Positions 45,440 to 53,975 of a DNA stretch of 64,000 bases are shown here, one piece after another. Position numbers and translations under genes: made by a program. The notes beneath the pieces are model-generated. The model searched no databases and was not told the DNA's origin. It saw only the letters and a list, made by a program, of their open reading frames with translations. How positions within the stretch are numbered: the first letter of the stretch is position 1; every line of letters begins with the position of its first letter. Location: contig JAHAWY010000011.1 in the NCBI GenBank assembly GCA_018385135.1, forward strand, positions 1 to 64,000, in the 5' to 3' direction. Origin of the DNA: Oscillospiraceae bacterium (GTDB lineage Bacteria; Bacillota; Clostridia; Oscillospirales; Oscillospiraceae).

Positions 45440-46996
45440 TTATTCGCCGCTGAGAAGCGCTACGAGAGCGTTCTTGTATTTCATGATAGCAACGACGAAC
45501 AGCAGACCGAATACCAGCTCTGCGATAAGTCCGACAAACTGAAGGGTGTATGCGGTGTAACCAGCGGTGAAGCCATAGATGTTGGCTGCAACCGCGAGAA
45601 CGAGAGCGATGATGCCGAGGATGATGCCGCCCTTGATCTTGCCGATGCTGGGCATCTTAGCCGCGCCTGCGCCCATGATGCTTGCGATGATGCCGAGGAT
45701 GCCGATAAGAATAGCGGCAACACAGACAACGAGCTTGCCCATGACCTTAGCGGTGGTAGCAGCTTCGGTCTCGGCAACAGCCTCACGACCTGCGGTTACG
45801 GGGTCAACGCCGGCTTCGATCTTAGCCTTGGCGATGGGGTTTTCCATGAGGGTAGCGATACCGGCTTCAACCTGAGCCTCGCCTGCTTCAAACTGCTCAA
45901 GCTTTGCCTTGCCTTCAGCAAGCTGAGTCTCTGCTGCTGCGAGAGTGGTCTCTGCCTCTGCGAGCTGTACTTCGGCAGCGGCGAGCTTTGCCTGACCTGC
46001 TTCATACTCGGCGAGCTGAGCCGCACCTGCATCGAGCTTTGCCTTGCCGGCTGCGAGCTGTGCCTCTGCTGCCTTGAGAACGGGAAGGCTCTCAGCGAGC
46101 TTTGCCTGACCTGCTTCATACTCAGCGATCTGAGCTGCACCTGCTTCATATTCCGCTACGCCTGCTGCAACGGTTGCATAGTCACCGATAGCGGCGAGAG
46201 CTGCCTTACTTGCCTCGATCTTGGCATTAGCCTCCTCGAGCTGAACCTTCTTTTCGTCGAGCGTAGCTCTTCCGGCTGCGAGCTGCTCCTTCTTCTCGGC
46301 AAGAGCGTCGCCTGTGAGCAGACCTGCGTTCTCAGCCATTTCAAGCTGTGCTGCTTTAGTAGCGTACTCGGACTCGCCAGCGTTGTATTCTGCAAGACCT
46401 TTTTCATATTTTGCGATGCCCGCTTCAAGCTCTGCCTTCTTTGCGTCGATAGCGGCGCTAAAGCCTTCCTCGCCGTTGGCGATAAGAGCCTTACCTGCTT
46501 CGTAGGCTGCCTTCTTCTCCGCGAGAGTTGCCTTACCTGCTTCATAAGCGGGGGTCATCTCGGCGAGCTTTGCAGCACCTGCGTCATACTGTGCCTTACC
46601 TGCGCTGTACTCAGCAAGACCTGCGTTGTAGGTTGCAAGACCTTCAGCATAAGCTGCCTTGCCTTCGTTGTAAGCAGCGGTCTTGGACTCAAGCAGAGCC
46701 TTACCGGAGGCATACTCGGCCTGACCTGCCTCATAGGCTGCCTTGCCTTCCTCGTAAGCCTTCATGCCTTCCTCGTAGGCTACTTTGCCTTCCTCATAAG
46801 CGGGGCGCATTTCTTCAAGTGTTGCGATGCCGGCTTCGAGGGTGTCGAGAGATGCGAGGGTTTCTGCCTTGGTTGCAGCGCCTTCGTTCTTGACCTTAAG
46901 GATGTCATTGACTCCGATTGCGCCTGCGACGATTGCAAACAAGCTCACAATAATCATGAGAATGCTGCAAACTTTAAGCATTTTCTGCCCCTTCAT
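45440..46996 (-). CDS. Tyr/Leu-Gly heptad-repeat membrane protein
   Basis: A 518-residue protein with one N-terminal membrane segment (about 8-30), a 370-residue repeat region and three C-terminal membrane segments. The repeat is a heptad of form Y/L-x-x-G-x-x-x (units such as YEEGKAA, YEAGKAT, YNAGLAE). It resembles the Leu-x-x-Gly heptads seen in YhgE/Pip-like proteins but with mostly tyrosine. The region is Ala- and Glu-rich and would form a long helical rod. No enzymatic domain. Monocistronic with its own promoter; the ATG follows GGGAGG. Function unknown. Confidence 0.85.
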   Translation of the reverse strand: MKGQKMLKVCSILMIIVSLFAIVAGAIGVNDILKVKNEGAATKAETLASLDTLEAGIATLEEMRPAYEEGKVAYEEGMKAYEEGKAAYEAGQAEYASGKALLESKTAAYNEGKAAYAEGLATYNAGLAEYSAGKAQYDAGAAKLAEMTPAYEAGKATLAEKKAAYEAGKALIANGEEGFSAAIDAKKAELEAGIAKYEKGLAEYNAGESEYATKAAQLEMAENAGLLTGDALAEKKEQLAAGRATLDEKKVQLEEANAKIEASKAALAAIGDYATVAAGVAEYEAGAAQIAEYEAGQAKLAESLPVLKAAEAQLAAGKAKLDAGAAQLAEYEAGQAKLAAAEVQLAEAETTLAAAETQLAEGKAKLEQFEAGEAQVEAGIATLMENPIAKAKIEAGVDPVTAGREAVAETEAATTAKVMGKLVVCVAAILIGILGIIASIMGAGAAKMPSIGKIKGGIILGIIALVLAVAANIYGFTAGYTAYTLQFVGLIAELVFGLLFVVAIMKYKNALVALLSGE

Positions 46997-47070
46997 TTTC
47001 TGAATCCTCCCAATAATTTAGTTTTTGGTTTTCTTTAAAGCACTCCTCTCACAATATATAACACTTCTTT

Positions 47071-47099
47071 AGTATATATGAGACTTATCCAAAACGCAA
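47071..47099 (-). promoter_or_regulatory. Promoter of the heptad-repeat gene
   Basis: Read on the minus strand: TTGCGT (47094-47099), a 17-nt spacer, TATACT (47071-47076), about 70 nt before the start. Confidence 0.62.
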
Positions 47100-47225
47100 G
47101 GAGTCAAAACCAAATTTTTCATTATATCTGTAAAACGCATTATGATTTGTACATTTTGCTAAAAAAGTACCATTTTGTGCGTTGCAGCGCTTTTTCGAGA
47201 GCTGTATGCAGGCTTAAATAAATGA

Positions 47226-47251
47226 AAAGGGAGCGCCCAAAAAGCGCTCCC
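47226..47251 (-). terminator. Terminator of the two-component operon
   Basis: Read on the minus strand, GGGAGCGC / GCGCTCCC with a short loop, followed by TTTT. Confidence 0.82.
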
Positions 47252-47271
47252 TTGCGGCAGGTTTTCAATAA

Positions 47272-49182
47272 TTAATCAATTTTTTTAAACCTTAGCGTGG
47301 CTTTAAACAGGTCGCCGTCCACCTCCACGGAGAATTTTCCGCCCATCAGCGAGGTAAGGCTGCCCGCTATGGAAAGTCCCAGACCGCTGCCCTCGGTGCT
47401 GCGCGAGGAGTCCCCGCGCACGAAGCGCTCCATAAGCTCCTCCGCCTTGATGTTGAGCGGATACTTGCTGATATTTTTAATCGATACGACAGCCTCTCCG
47501 CCGGAAAGCTCCAGCGTCATATAAACGCGGGTTCCGGGCATGGCGTACTTGCAGACATTGTTCATAAGGTTATCAAACACGCGCCAGAGCAGCCTGCCGT
47601 CCGCCATTATCATCAGCGGCTGCTCCGGCTTTGAGATAAGCAGCTCAAGCTGCGCGTTTTCAAGCTTTTCCCCGTATTCCCCAACGCTCTGCGAAATCAG
47701 CACGCTCACATCGCAGGGGGCAAGCGATACATCAACATTGCCCGTTGACGCCTTCGACGCCTCTACCAGATCCTCGATCAGCTTCTTTAGCCGTTCCGAC
47801 TGGCGGGATAAAACGTCTGTGTACTCCTTGATTTTTTCGTTATCCGTGTCCTCTTTGGAAATAAGGTCAACATAGTTTATGATGCTTGTAAGCGGCGTTT
47901 TGATATCGTGGCTTACGTTGGTTATAAGCTCGGTTTTCAAGCGCTCGCTTTTCATGCGCTCGTCAACGGCGCGAGTCATGCCAAAGCCTATGCTGTTGAG
48001 GTTTTCACCGTGTTCTTTAAAATCGCCTATCATGCGTCGGGTATCGACGCGGCAGCTCAAATCGCCCCGTGCGAGCTTTCGCACCGCGATTTGCAGCCTT
48101 CGCATGACCAGCGCCGTATACACAACGGCAGCGAAAAGCAGGCACAGACCGATCATCCACGCTCCCATGCGCACGCCGATGTAGTCCGGTATAACTGCCA
48201 TAAGGCTCAAAAGGGCGAAAAGCACAAAGCCCAGCAGCGTTTTCCATATCAGCGGCAGGCGGCGAAGAACATATCCTATGCCGCGGACAAGCATTTTTAA
48301 GCCCAGCCACAGCAGATGCAGCAGCATATAAATAACGGTGTTTTTCCACCATTTACCCATTCTTACGCGGACGGTAAAATTTATGCAAAGCCCCACGAAA
48401 ACGCAGAAGCTTAAAACACAAAAAGCACACATCAGAATAATTGCCACAGCGTCGCTGAGCATGGCTCCGCTTTCTAAAACAAGCTCCAGAACAAGACATT
48501 CAGCCACGCCGACCGCGGTCCAAAACAGGTCGAGCGGGATTTTGGTCAGAAAGCTTCCGCCAACGCCATCACGTCCCGCGCGGTGTCCGGCGGAGGAGAT
48601 AAGGAAGCAAAACAGCAATATGCTCGCAATTATGCTGCCCAGAGCGATTGCGTAGATCCAGTAGCGCAGCGTCAGCAGGGTATCGGCAATGGCGTTGAGC
48701 GCATAGTATTTATCCTTTATCGGAAAGCTCTTGTTGATGTATACGTCTACATCGTATTCGATATCCTGCCCGTCCTCACGGTAGCCAATAAATACTTCCT
48801 GCAAGTTGAACTTGTAGCTCGGTGACAATTCGTCATGGTCGTCAAATACAACGCCCAGCTCGTCACTCAGCACCCTACAGCTTAAATTGGTCATGCCCAG
48901 CGTATCCTCAACGCTGTAATCCGGGGCAGCGCCGAAAGCAAGGTCGCGGCAGATATCCACTACATCGCCCCAGACGAACGAGCCGAGCAGCTCCTGCTTT
49001 ATATCCTCAGGACGTCTTGTATAAAAGCCGTCCGCAAGCATAAGGCAAGCTCCGATTATCGCCCCCGCCGCAGCGCACGCCGTCAGCACCAGCAAAACAA
49101 AGGCGGTGACCTTCGCGCCAAGGCGTTCCTTCAGCGGCGGCAGCGCCTTTTGCCCGCTTAGTTTTACCTGTTCGTTATCCAT
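47272..49182 (-). CDS. Multi-pass sensor histidine kinase
   Basis: A 636-residue kinase. Two membrane segments (about 28-50 and 173-195) flank an extracellular loop, and at least four more follow, so this is a polytopic sensor. A HAMP-like stretch (ARGDLSCRVD) leads to the HisKA box VSHDIKTPLTS (His near 426) and an HATPase domain with DNLMNNVCKYA and GSGLGLSIA. It is transcribed one nt behind its response regulator, with a GGAGAGGGG site inside that gene. The stimulus is unknown; the layout resembles envelope-stress or antibiotic sensors. Confidence 0.92.
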   Translation of the reverse strand: MDNEQVKLSGQKALPPLKERLGAKVTAFVLLVLTACAAAGAIIGACLMLADGFYTRRPEDIKQELLGSFVWGDVVDICRDLAFGAAPDYSVEDTLGMTNLSCRVLSDELGVVFDDHDELSPSYKFNLQEVFIGYREDGQDIEYDVDVYINKSFPIKDKYYALNAIADTLLTLRYWIYAIALGSIIASILLFCFLISSAGHRAGRDGVGGSFLTKIPLDLFWTAVGVAECLVLELVLESGAMLSDAVAIILMCAFCVLSFCVFVGLCINFTVRVRMGKWWKNTVIYMLLHLLWLGLKMLVRGIGYVLRRLPLIWKTLLGFVLFALLSLMAVIPDYIGVRMGAWMIGLCLLFAAVVYTALVMRRLQIAVRKLARGDLSCRVDTRRMIGDFKEHGENLNSIGFGMTRAVDERMKSERLKTELITNVSHDIKTPLTSIINYVDLISKEDTDNEKIKEYTDVLSRQSERLKKLIEDLVEASKASTGNVDVSLAPCDVSVLISQSVGEYGEKLENAQLELLISKPEQPLMIMADGRLLWRVFDNLMNNVCKYAMPGTRVYMTLELSGGEAVVSIKNISKYPLNIKAEELMERFVRGDSSRSTEGSGLGLSIAGSLTSLMGGKFSVEVDGDLFKATLRFKKID

Positions 49183-49183
49183 A

Positions 49184-49876
49184 TCATTTGCCCCTCTCCA
49201 TTTTGTAGCCCTGCCCCCAGACTACCTTGATATAGCGCGGGGCGGCAGGGTCTATCTCGATTTTTTCGCGGAGGTGGCGAATATGTACTGCCACGGTGTT
49301 TTCGCTGCCAAGCGGCGCGTCCTTCCAAACGCGGGCGTAAATCTCCTTGGGCGAAAAGACCTGATTTGCGTTTTGCATCAGAAGCTTTAAAATCTCATAC
49401 TCCGTGGGCGTGAGGGAGACGCTCTCACCGTCGAGCGTAACGACCTTTGCCTTGTCGTCAAGCTCCACGCCGCCTATGACGAGCGTGTCGCCGCCAATCC
49501 GCCCGCTGCCGAGCTGCATATAGCGGCGAAGCTGGGATTTAACGCGCGCTTGCACCTCGGCGGGGTTAAACGGCTTTGTTATATAGTCGTCCGCTCCAAG
49601 GTTAAGCCCCAGCACCTTGTCCGCATCCTCACCCTTGGCGGTCAGTAGAATTACCGGCAGGTTGCTTTGCTCGCGCAGCTTCACCATTGTCTCTATCCCA
49701 TCCATGACGGGCATCATAATATCCAGCAGCGCAAGATGTATGTCGTTTTTCCCGATGACCTCAAGCGCCTCTTTTCCGTTCGCGGCTTCAAACAGGCGGT
49801 AGTTGTCATCCTTCAGATAGATTTTCAGCGCGGAAACTATGTCCCGCTCATCGTCGCAAATCAGGATGTTATACAT
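49184..49876 (-). CDS. OmpR/PhoB-family response regulator
   Basis: A 230-residue regulator with a receiver domain (acidic pair DDE at 8-10, phospho-acceptor Asp52 in LLDIMMP, Lys in ITKPF) and a C-terminal winged-helix domain ending GQGYKMERGK. It is the first gene of the pair with the histidine kinase. A TTAAGA-N5-TTAAGA direct repeat upstream of its promoter suggests autoregulation. Confidence 0.95.
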   Translation of the reverse strand: MYNILICDDERDIVSALKIYLKDDNYRLFEAANGKEALEVIGKNDIHLALLDIMMPVMDGIETMVKLREQSNLPVILLTAKGEDADKVLGLNLGADDYITKPFNPAEVQARVKSQLRRYMQLGSGRIGGDTLVIGGVELDDKAKVVTLDGESVSLTPTEYEILKLLMQNANQVFSPKEIYARVWKDAPLGSENTVAVHIRHLREKIEIDPAAPRYIKVVWGQGYKMERGK

Positions 49877-49895
49877 ATCTCACCCTCCGTGGATC

Positions 49896-49901
49896 ATTAT
49901 A
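49896..49901 (-). promoter_or_regulatory. -10 box of the response-regulator operon
   Basis: TATAAT on the minus strand, 20 nt before the start codon. The matching -35 region is poor (TTTTTG at 17-nt spacing), as expected for an activator-dependent promoter. Confidence 0.5.
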
Positions 49902-49937
49902 GGCTCTTTACGCTTTAACAAAAAAGTGGGCAAATCC

Positions 49938-49954
49938 TTAAGATTTCTTTAAGA
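49938..49954. promoter_or_regulatory. Candidate response-regulator binding site
   Basis: Direct repeat TTAAGA-N5-TTAAGA with an 11-bp period, about 40 nt upstream of the -10 box. Such tandem half-sites are typical for OmpR/PhoB-family dimers. Confidence 0.5.
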
Positions 49955-50033
49955 CCCGGCTCAGTATGCCAAAAACAATACTCTCACGGACATTATATCA
50001 GCTTCGCGCAGCGTTTTACAGTACCCTGCGCGC

Positions 50034-50062
50034 TTGACCATGAATTCGCGCTGTGTTAATAT
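50034..50062 (+). promoter_or_regulatory. Promoter of the HgdB-like gene
   Basis: TTGACC at 50034-50039, a 17-nt spacer, TAATAT at 50057-50062, about 75 nt upstream of the ATG. Confidence 0.62.
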
Positions 50063-50136
50063 AGCCACAGAATCAGCGTCCGCTGCGGCAATGCCTGCCG
50101 GAACGAGCGGGCGGATCATAAGAAAAGGTGACTATT

Positions 50137-51261
50137 ATGGATTACAGCGAGCTATTTAATACAGAAATACGGAAAGAGCAGCTTGCCAAACGGCACGCCG
50201 AGGGTAAGACGCAGCTCGGAATCGTATGCTGCCATGTTCCCTTTGAGCTGCTGCACGCGGCGGGGGTCTGTCCCATCCGCATTCGTGCAACCTCCACACC
50301 CGACAGCGGCGCGGCGGACGCCATGTTCCCCCCGAAAAGCTGCAGCTTCGCCCGCACCGTTTTTCAAAATCTTGCCGACAAGACCTATGACCTTGACGGC
50401 GTTGTGCTGAGCGACGGCTGCGATGTTGCGATGCACATCCTGTCCAGTTGGAGAACACTTCTTGAGCGCGAGGGGCAGGAGCGCTTCCTGTTCCAGATTT
50501 CCGCCCCGCGCATGATTACCGAGCCGTCGTATAAGTTCTTCAACTACGAGCTGGAGGATCTTCGTGACGAGCTGCAAAAGCTCACCGGCAACGAGATAAC
50601 CGATGAAAAGCTTAAAAACAGTATTGACACCTATAACGAGGCGCGACGGCTGGTAAAGCAGGTCTATGAGCTGCACAAGGCGGAAAGACCCGTGATCTCC
50701 GGTACGGACACGCTTAAAATCATGCTCGCGGCAACGGAGCTGCCCATCGAGGAATACATTGAGCTTTTAAAGGCGTTTCTTGCCGATGCTCCCAATCTCA
50801 AGCCCGTTGAGGGCTGGAGTGCCCGCGTTATGCTCATCGGCAGCGCGCTTGACGACCCGCGCTTTGTCAAGCTCATTGAGGATAACGGCTGCCTTGTTGT
50901 CGCCGACCTGAACAGCTTTGGCATCCGCTTTTTGCGCGACGAGCTGGTTTATGACGAAAACGACCTTCTCGGCTCGCTCTCCCGCCATTATCTCACCCGC
51001 TCCTCCTGTCCGCGCATGATGGACGGCAGCGACGATATAAACGAATACATGATCAACACCGCCCGCGAATACAGAGCCGACGGCGTTATTCTGGAGCGTC
51101 TTAAGCACTGCGAAAAGTGGCAGAACGAAAGCTTCGTTATCTCCGAAAAGCTCAAGGAGGCAGGCATCCCCTTCCTGGAGCTGGAGCGTCAGGAGCAATA
51201 CACAGGCGAAGCTCAGCTTCAGCTTCGCATTGAGGCATTTAAGGAAATGCTGGAGAGCTGA
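50137..51261 (+). CDS. 2-hydroxyacyl-CoA dehydratase (HgdB/BcrC-type) subunit
   Basis: A 374-residue protein of the 2-hydroxyacyl-CoA dehydratase / benzoyl-CoA reductase D-component family. Cysteine-bearing segments CCHVPFELLHAAGVCP, CSFARTVFQNL and SDGCDVAMH fit the iron-sulfur-ligating positions. Normal enzymes need a second subunit and an ATPase activator (HgdC type); neither is in the window, so this may be a stand-alone paralogue of unknown substrate. The ATG at 50137 follows AAAAGGTG; a GTG at 50128 is an alternative. Confidence 0.86.
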   Translation: MDYSELFNTEIRKEQLAKRHAEGKTQLGIVCCHVPFELLHAAGVCPIRIRATSTPDSGAADAMFPPKSCSFARTVFQNLADKTYDLDGVVLSDGCDVAMHILSSWRTLLEREGQERFLFQISAPRMITEPSYKFFNYELEDLRDELQKLTGNEITDEKLKNSIDTYNEARRLVKQVYELHKAERPVISGTDTLKIMLAATELPIEEYIELLKAFLADAPNLKPVEGWSARVMLIGSALDDPRFVKLIEDNGCLVVADLNSFGIRFLRDELVYDENDLLGSLSRHYLTRSSCPRMMDGSDDINEYMINTAREYRADGVILERLKHCEKWQNESFVISEKLKEAGIPFLELERQEQYTGEAQLQLRIEAFKEMLES

Positions 51262-51271
51262 AAAATAAAAA

Positions 51272-51312
51272 CTGCGGCGTATGGCGAGCTTTCCCGCTCA
51301 TACGCCGCCTTT
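51272..51312. terminator. Terminator between HgdB-like and YccF genes
   Basis: Stem GCGGCGTAT / ATACGCCGC with an inner GAGC/GCTC and a bulge, flanked by an A-rich and a T-rich stretch. Confidence 0.75.
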
Positions 51313-51340
51313 ATATTTTAACTCTTTTACGCCAAGCGCT

Positions 51341-51700
51341 TTATCGCACCCGCGCGCCAAACGGCATAAGCGCAAGCCGCGCCAGCTTGAAGCACTGCAT
51401 ACCAAAGGGCATACCCACGACCGTTATGCACAGCAGTATGCCGATAACAACGCCTACAGCCGCAAGCTCCAGACCGCCAAAGACTATCCAAAGGACATTC
51501 AGCAGCAGGCTAATGGGGCTTCCGCCGGTCTGAACCTCCCGCCCAAACGGCATTGCGGCAAAGCCCGCGATTTTAAAGCACTGTACTCCAACGGGAAGTC
51601 CGATAACTGTTACGCACCACAAAAGCCCCGCAATGCCCCAGCCCAGCATAAGCCAAAAGCCGCAGCATACAAACCACAAAAGATTTCCCAGAACGCCCAT
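51341..51700 (-). CDS. YccF-domain small membrane protein
   Basis: A 119-residue inner-membrane protein with two copies of the YccF motif: VIGLPVGVQCFKIAGFAAMPFG and VVGMPFGMQCFKLARLALMPFG. Length and duplication match the family. Its function is not known. It is probably monocistronic. Confidence 0.9.
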   Translation of the reverse strand: MGVLGNLLWFVCCGFWLMLGWGIAGLLWCVTVIGLPVGVQCFKIAGFAAMPFGREVQTGGSPISLLLNVLWIVFGGLELAAVGVVIGILLCITVVGMPFGMQCFKLARLALMPFGARVR

Positions 51701-51807
51701 TTTTTATCTTTCCTTTCTCTGTTTTATATTTGGATAATACCATGCCGGAAGCATTCCATCCATTAAAGCAGGATTAGATTTACCTTATTTTTCTTATACC
51801 TTTATGC

Positions 51808-51836
51808 AAAAAGCCGCGACATATTGCCGCGGCTGT
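51808..51836 (-). terminator. Terminator downstream of the aldose epimerase gene
   Basis: Stem AGCCGCG / CGCGGCT with a nine-base loop; on the minus strand it is followed by TTTTTGC. Confidence 0.7.
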
Positions 51837-51875
51837 ACTGTTATATATTATATTGTATATTACCGCTTTGCGCGT

Positions 51876-52910
51876 TTAGTCGGCGGCAAATGCAAAAATA
51901 GTTACGCTTCTAAAAAACTCACCCTTGCGAAGAACGGGAGAGGGAAAGTGCGAAAAGCGCATAGCGTTGGGGAAAAACTGCGTTTCAAGACAGACGCCGC
52001 TGTATTTATTGTATTGCGCACTGTTTTTACCCTTGTGCGGATATATGGCGTTGCCGCTGTAAAGCTGCATACCCGGTCTGTCTGTATATACGGTCAGTTC
52101 AATTCCGTTTTGCGGGTTTTTGAGGATAGCCGCGCATTTCATGCTGAAATCGCCGCGCAGAACATAGTTGTGGTCATAGCCGCCAAACATACGAAGCTGC
52201 TCAAAATCTGCGTCAATGTCACGTCCTATGGTCTTGGTGTCGGTAAAGTCCATAGGTGTACCTCCAACGGGAAGTATGTGTCCCGTCGGCAAGCACTCGC
52301 TGTTGTTCTCCGTGTAGCTGCCGGCAAAAATCTGAAGCCGGTGGCTCAAAATATCGCCGCCGCCGGCAAGGTTAAAGTAGCTGTGGTTGGTAAGATTGCA
52401 GATTGTGTTGGCGTCAGACTCCGCCCAATAGTTTATCTCAAGCGCGCCGGAGCTGTTCAGGCGATATAGCACACAGACCTCCAGCCTTCCCGGAAAGCCC
52501 TGGTCACCATCCGGCGATTCCAGATTGAAGCAGACCCCATCCTCCATGCAGGTGGCTTTCCAAAGCTTTTTGTCAAAGCCCTCAAAGCCGCCGTGAAGCT
52601 GGTTTTTGCCGTCGTTAGGCTCAAGAACGTATTGCGTTCCGTTTATTTCAAAGCGCGCCTCCTCGATGCGGTTTGAATTTCTTCCAATCACCGCGCCGAA
52701 ATAGCAGTTGTTCTTTTCGTATTCCTCAATGCTGTCGTAGCCTAAAACAACGTCGGTCGGCGTGCCGTTCCTGTCCGGAACAACAATGCTGCGGATAGTC
52801 GCGCCGTAGTCAAGAAGCGCGACCGAAACACCCGAATCGTTGGTGATGATATACTCGGTGACCGCGTCACCTCTCGCATTTTCGCCAAAAGGTCTCTTGC
52901 TTACTGCCAT
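51876..52910 (-). CDS. galM: Aldose 1-epimerase (mutarotase)
   Basis: Interconverts alpha and beta anomers of aldoses such as galactose. The 344-residue protein has the family active-site blocks NRIEEARF, NHSYFNLAG (catalytic His), GGYDHNYVL and CLETQFFPNAM. No sugar-uptake or Leloir-pathway genes are adjacent. A good promoter lies upstream. Confidence 0.94.
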   Translation of the reverse strand: MAVSKRPFGENARGDAVTEYIITNDSGVSVALLDYGATIRSIVVPDRNGTPTDVVLGYDSIEEYEKNNCYFGAVIGRNSNRIEEARFEINGTQYVLEPNDGKNQLHGGFEGFDKKLWKATCMEDGVCFNLESPDGDQGFPGRLEVCVLYRLNSSGALEINYWAESDANTICNLTNHSYFNLAGGGDILSHRLQIFAGSYTENNSECLPTGHILPVGGTPMDFTDTKTIGRDIDADFEQLRMFGGYDHNYVLRGDFSMKCAAILKNPQNGIELTVYTDRPGMQLYSGNAIYPHKGKNSAQYNKYSGVCLETQFFPNAMRFSHFPSPVLRKGEFFRSVTIFAFAAD

Positions 52911-52956
52911 ACTCCACTCTCCGATTTGGTAAAGCTTATTTCAAAATAGCCAATTT

Positions 52957-52985
52957 ATTATATATCAGCGCCTTAGAACGTGCAA
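52957..52985 (-). promoter_or_regulatory. Promoter of galM
   Basis: Read on the minus strand: TTGCAC (52980-52985), a 17-nt spacer, TATAAT (52957-52962). Confidence 0.75.
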
Positions 52986-53032
52986 CAGCAAATAAGCTTT
53001 ATTTGCAAGTAATATTTTATGAAATATTTGGC

Positions 53033-53061
53033 TTTACGAACGCATAAATCTACGGTAAAAT
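53033..53061 (+). promoter_or_regulatory. Promoter of the formate/nitrite channel gene
   Basis: TTTACG at 53033-53038, a 17-nt spacer, TAAAAT at 53056-53061. Confidence 0.58.
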
Positions 53062-53124
53062 TTCGTTGTGGCATAACAACTTTCAGGATACACAAAAAAT
53101 AAAAACTATCCCAAGGAGATACAT

Positions 53125-53892
53125 ATGACAAGAGAATGCATTGACCTTATAGCAGCGGCAGGGGAAGCGAAGCTTTCCTTCGCCGAAAAAAACGCCGGGC
53201 GCTATCTTTGCCGCGCGGCAATTGCGGGCTTTTTCATCGTTGTAGGCACGCTTATTTCAAATTTCTGCGGAGTATTCCTTGTAGGCGAGAGCGCAGGCGC
53301 GGCGAAAATCGCCTCCTCTCTAAGCTTTTCAGCAGCACTTATTTTAATTGTTTTGCTTGGAGGCGAGCTTTTTACGGGCGCAAATCTCGTGATGTCCGTT
53401 TCGCTTTATGAAAAGCGGGTTCGCCTTAGCGGGCTTTTAAGGGTGTGGCTTTATTGCTATATCGGCAACCTGCTGGGCATTGTTTTTCTCTGCGCGCTGG
53501 TTTCTGCCTCAGGCACTACGAGTGAGCTTCTCGCGGTTTATATTGAAAGTTTTCTCCCCGCAAAGCTTTCCGCGCCGTGGCATACGCTGCTCATCAAGGG
53601 CATACTTTGCAATTTCCTTGTGTGCATCGGTGTTTTCGCGGGCTTTCGCCTTAAAAGCGAGGGCGGCAAGGCGCTTGTGATCGCCTGCGTCATCACGACC
53701 TTTGTTCTAGCCGGCTTTGAGCACTCCATTGCCAATATGGCGAGCTTTTCGCTGGCGGCAATGCTTCTGCCAAACCCCGATTTCGGCGCAATGCTGCTCA
53801 ATCTGCTTTGGGTAACTCTCGGCAATATTCTCGGCGGCGCAGTGCTTTGCGCCCTCCCGCTCTGGCTTGCGGCAGAGCCTGAGAATGCCTAG
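53125..53892 (+). CDS. Formate/nitrite transporter (FocA/NirC) family channel
   Basis: A 255-residue membrane protein with six membrane segments and FNT signatures (GGELFTGANLVM, KGILCNFLVCIGVFAG and GFEHSIANM). FNT channels pass formate, nitrite, hydrosulfide or short-chain acids. Substrate cannot be fixed, as no pyruvate-formate-lyase or nitrite reductase gene is next to it. The ATG follows CAAGGAG. Confidence 0.92.
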   Translation: MTRECIDLIAAAGEAKLSFAEKNAGRYLCRAAIAGFFIVVGTLISNFCGVFLVGESAGAAKIASSLSFSAALILIVLLGGELFTGANLVMSVSLYEKRVRLSGLLRVWLYCYIGNLLGIVFLCALVSASGTTSELLAVYIESFLPAKLSAPWHTLLIKGILCNFLVCIGVFAGFRLKSEGGKALVIACVITTFVLAGFEHSIANMASFSLAAMLLPNPDFGAMLLNLLWVTLGNILGGAVLCALPLWLAAEPENA

Positions 53893-53926
53893 AGTCAGCC
53901 TTGCTCCATCACCTAAAGCTTAGATT

Positions 53927-53972
53927 AAGCAAGGCACGATTATCCTATAAAGATAATTGTGCCTTGCTTTTT
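53927..53972. terminator. Bidirectional terminator
   Basis: Stem of 18 positions AAGCAAGGCACGATTATC / GATAATTGTGCCTTGCTT (one G/T pair), between converging genes. Confidence 0.88.
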
Positions 53973-53975
53973 AGC

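Noticed and set aside
45425..47038. A 537-codon open frame on the plus strand, rich in Cys and Leu
   Set aside because: It mirrors the heptad-repeat gene on the other strand. The repeat codons keep the antisense frame open; it has no ribosome-binding site or family likeness.
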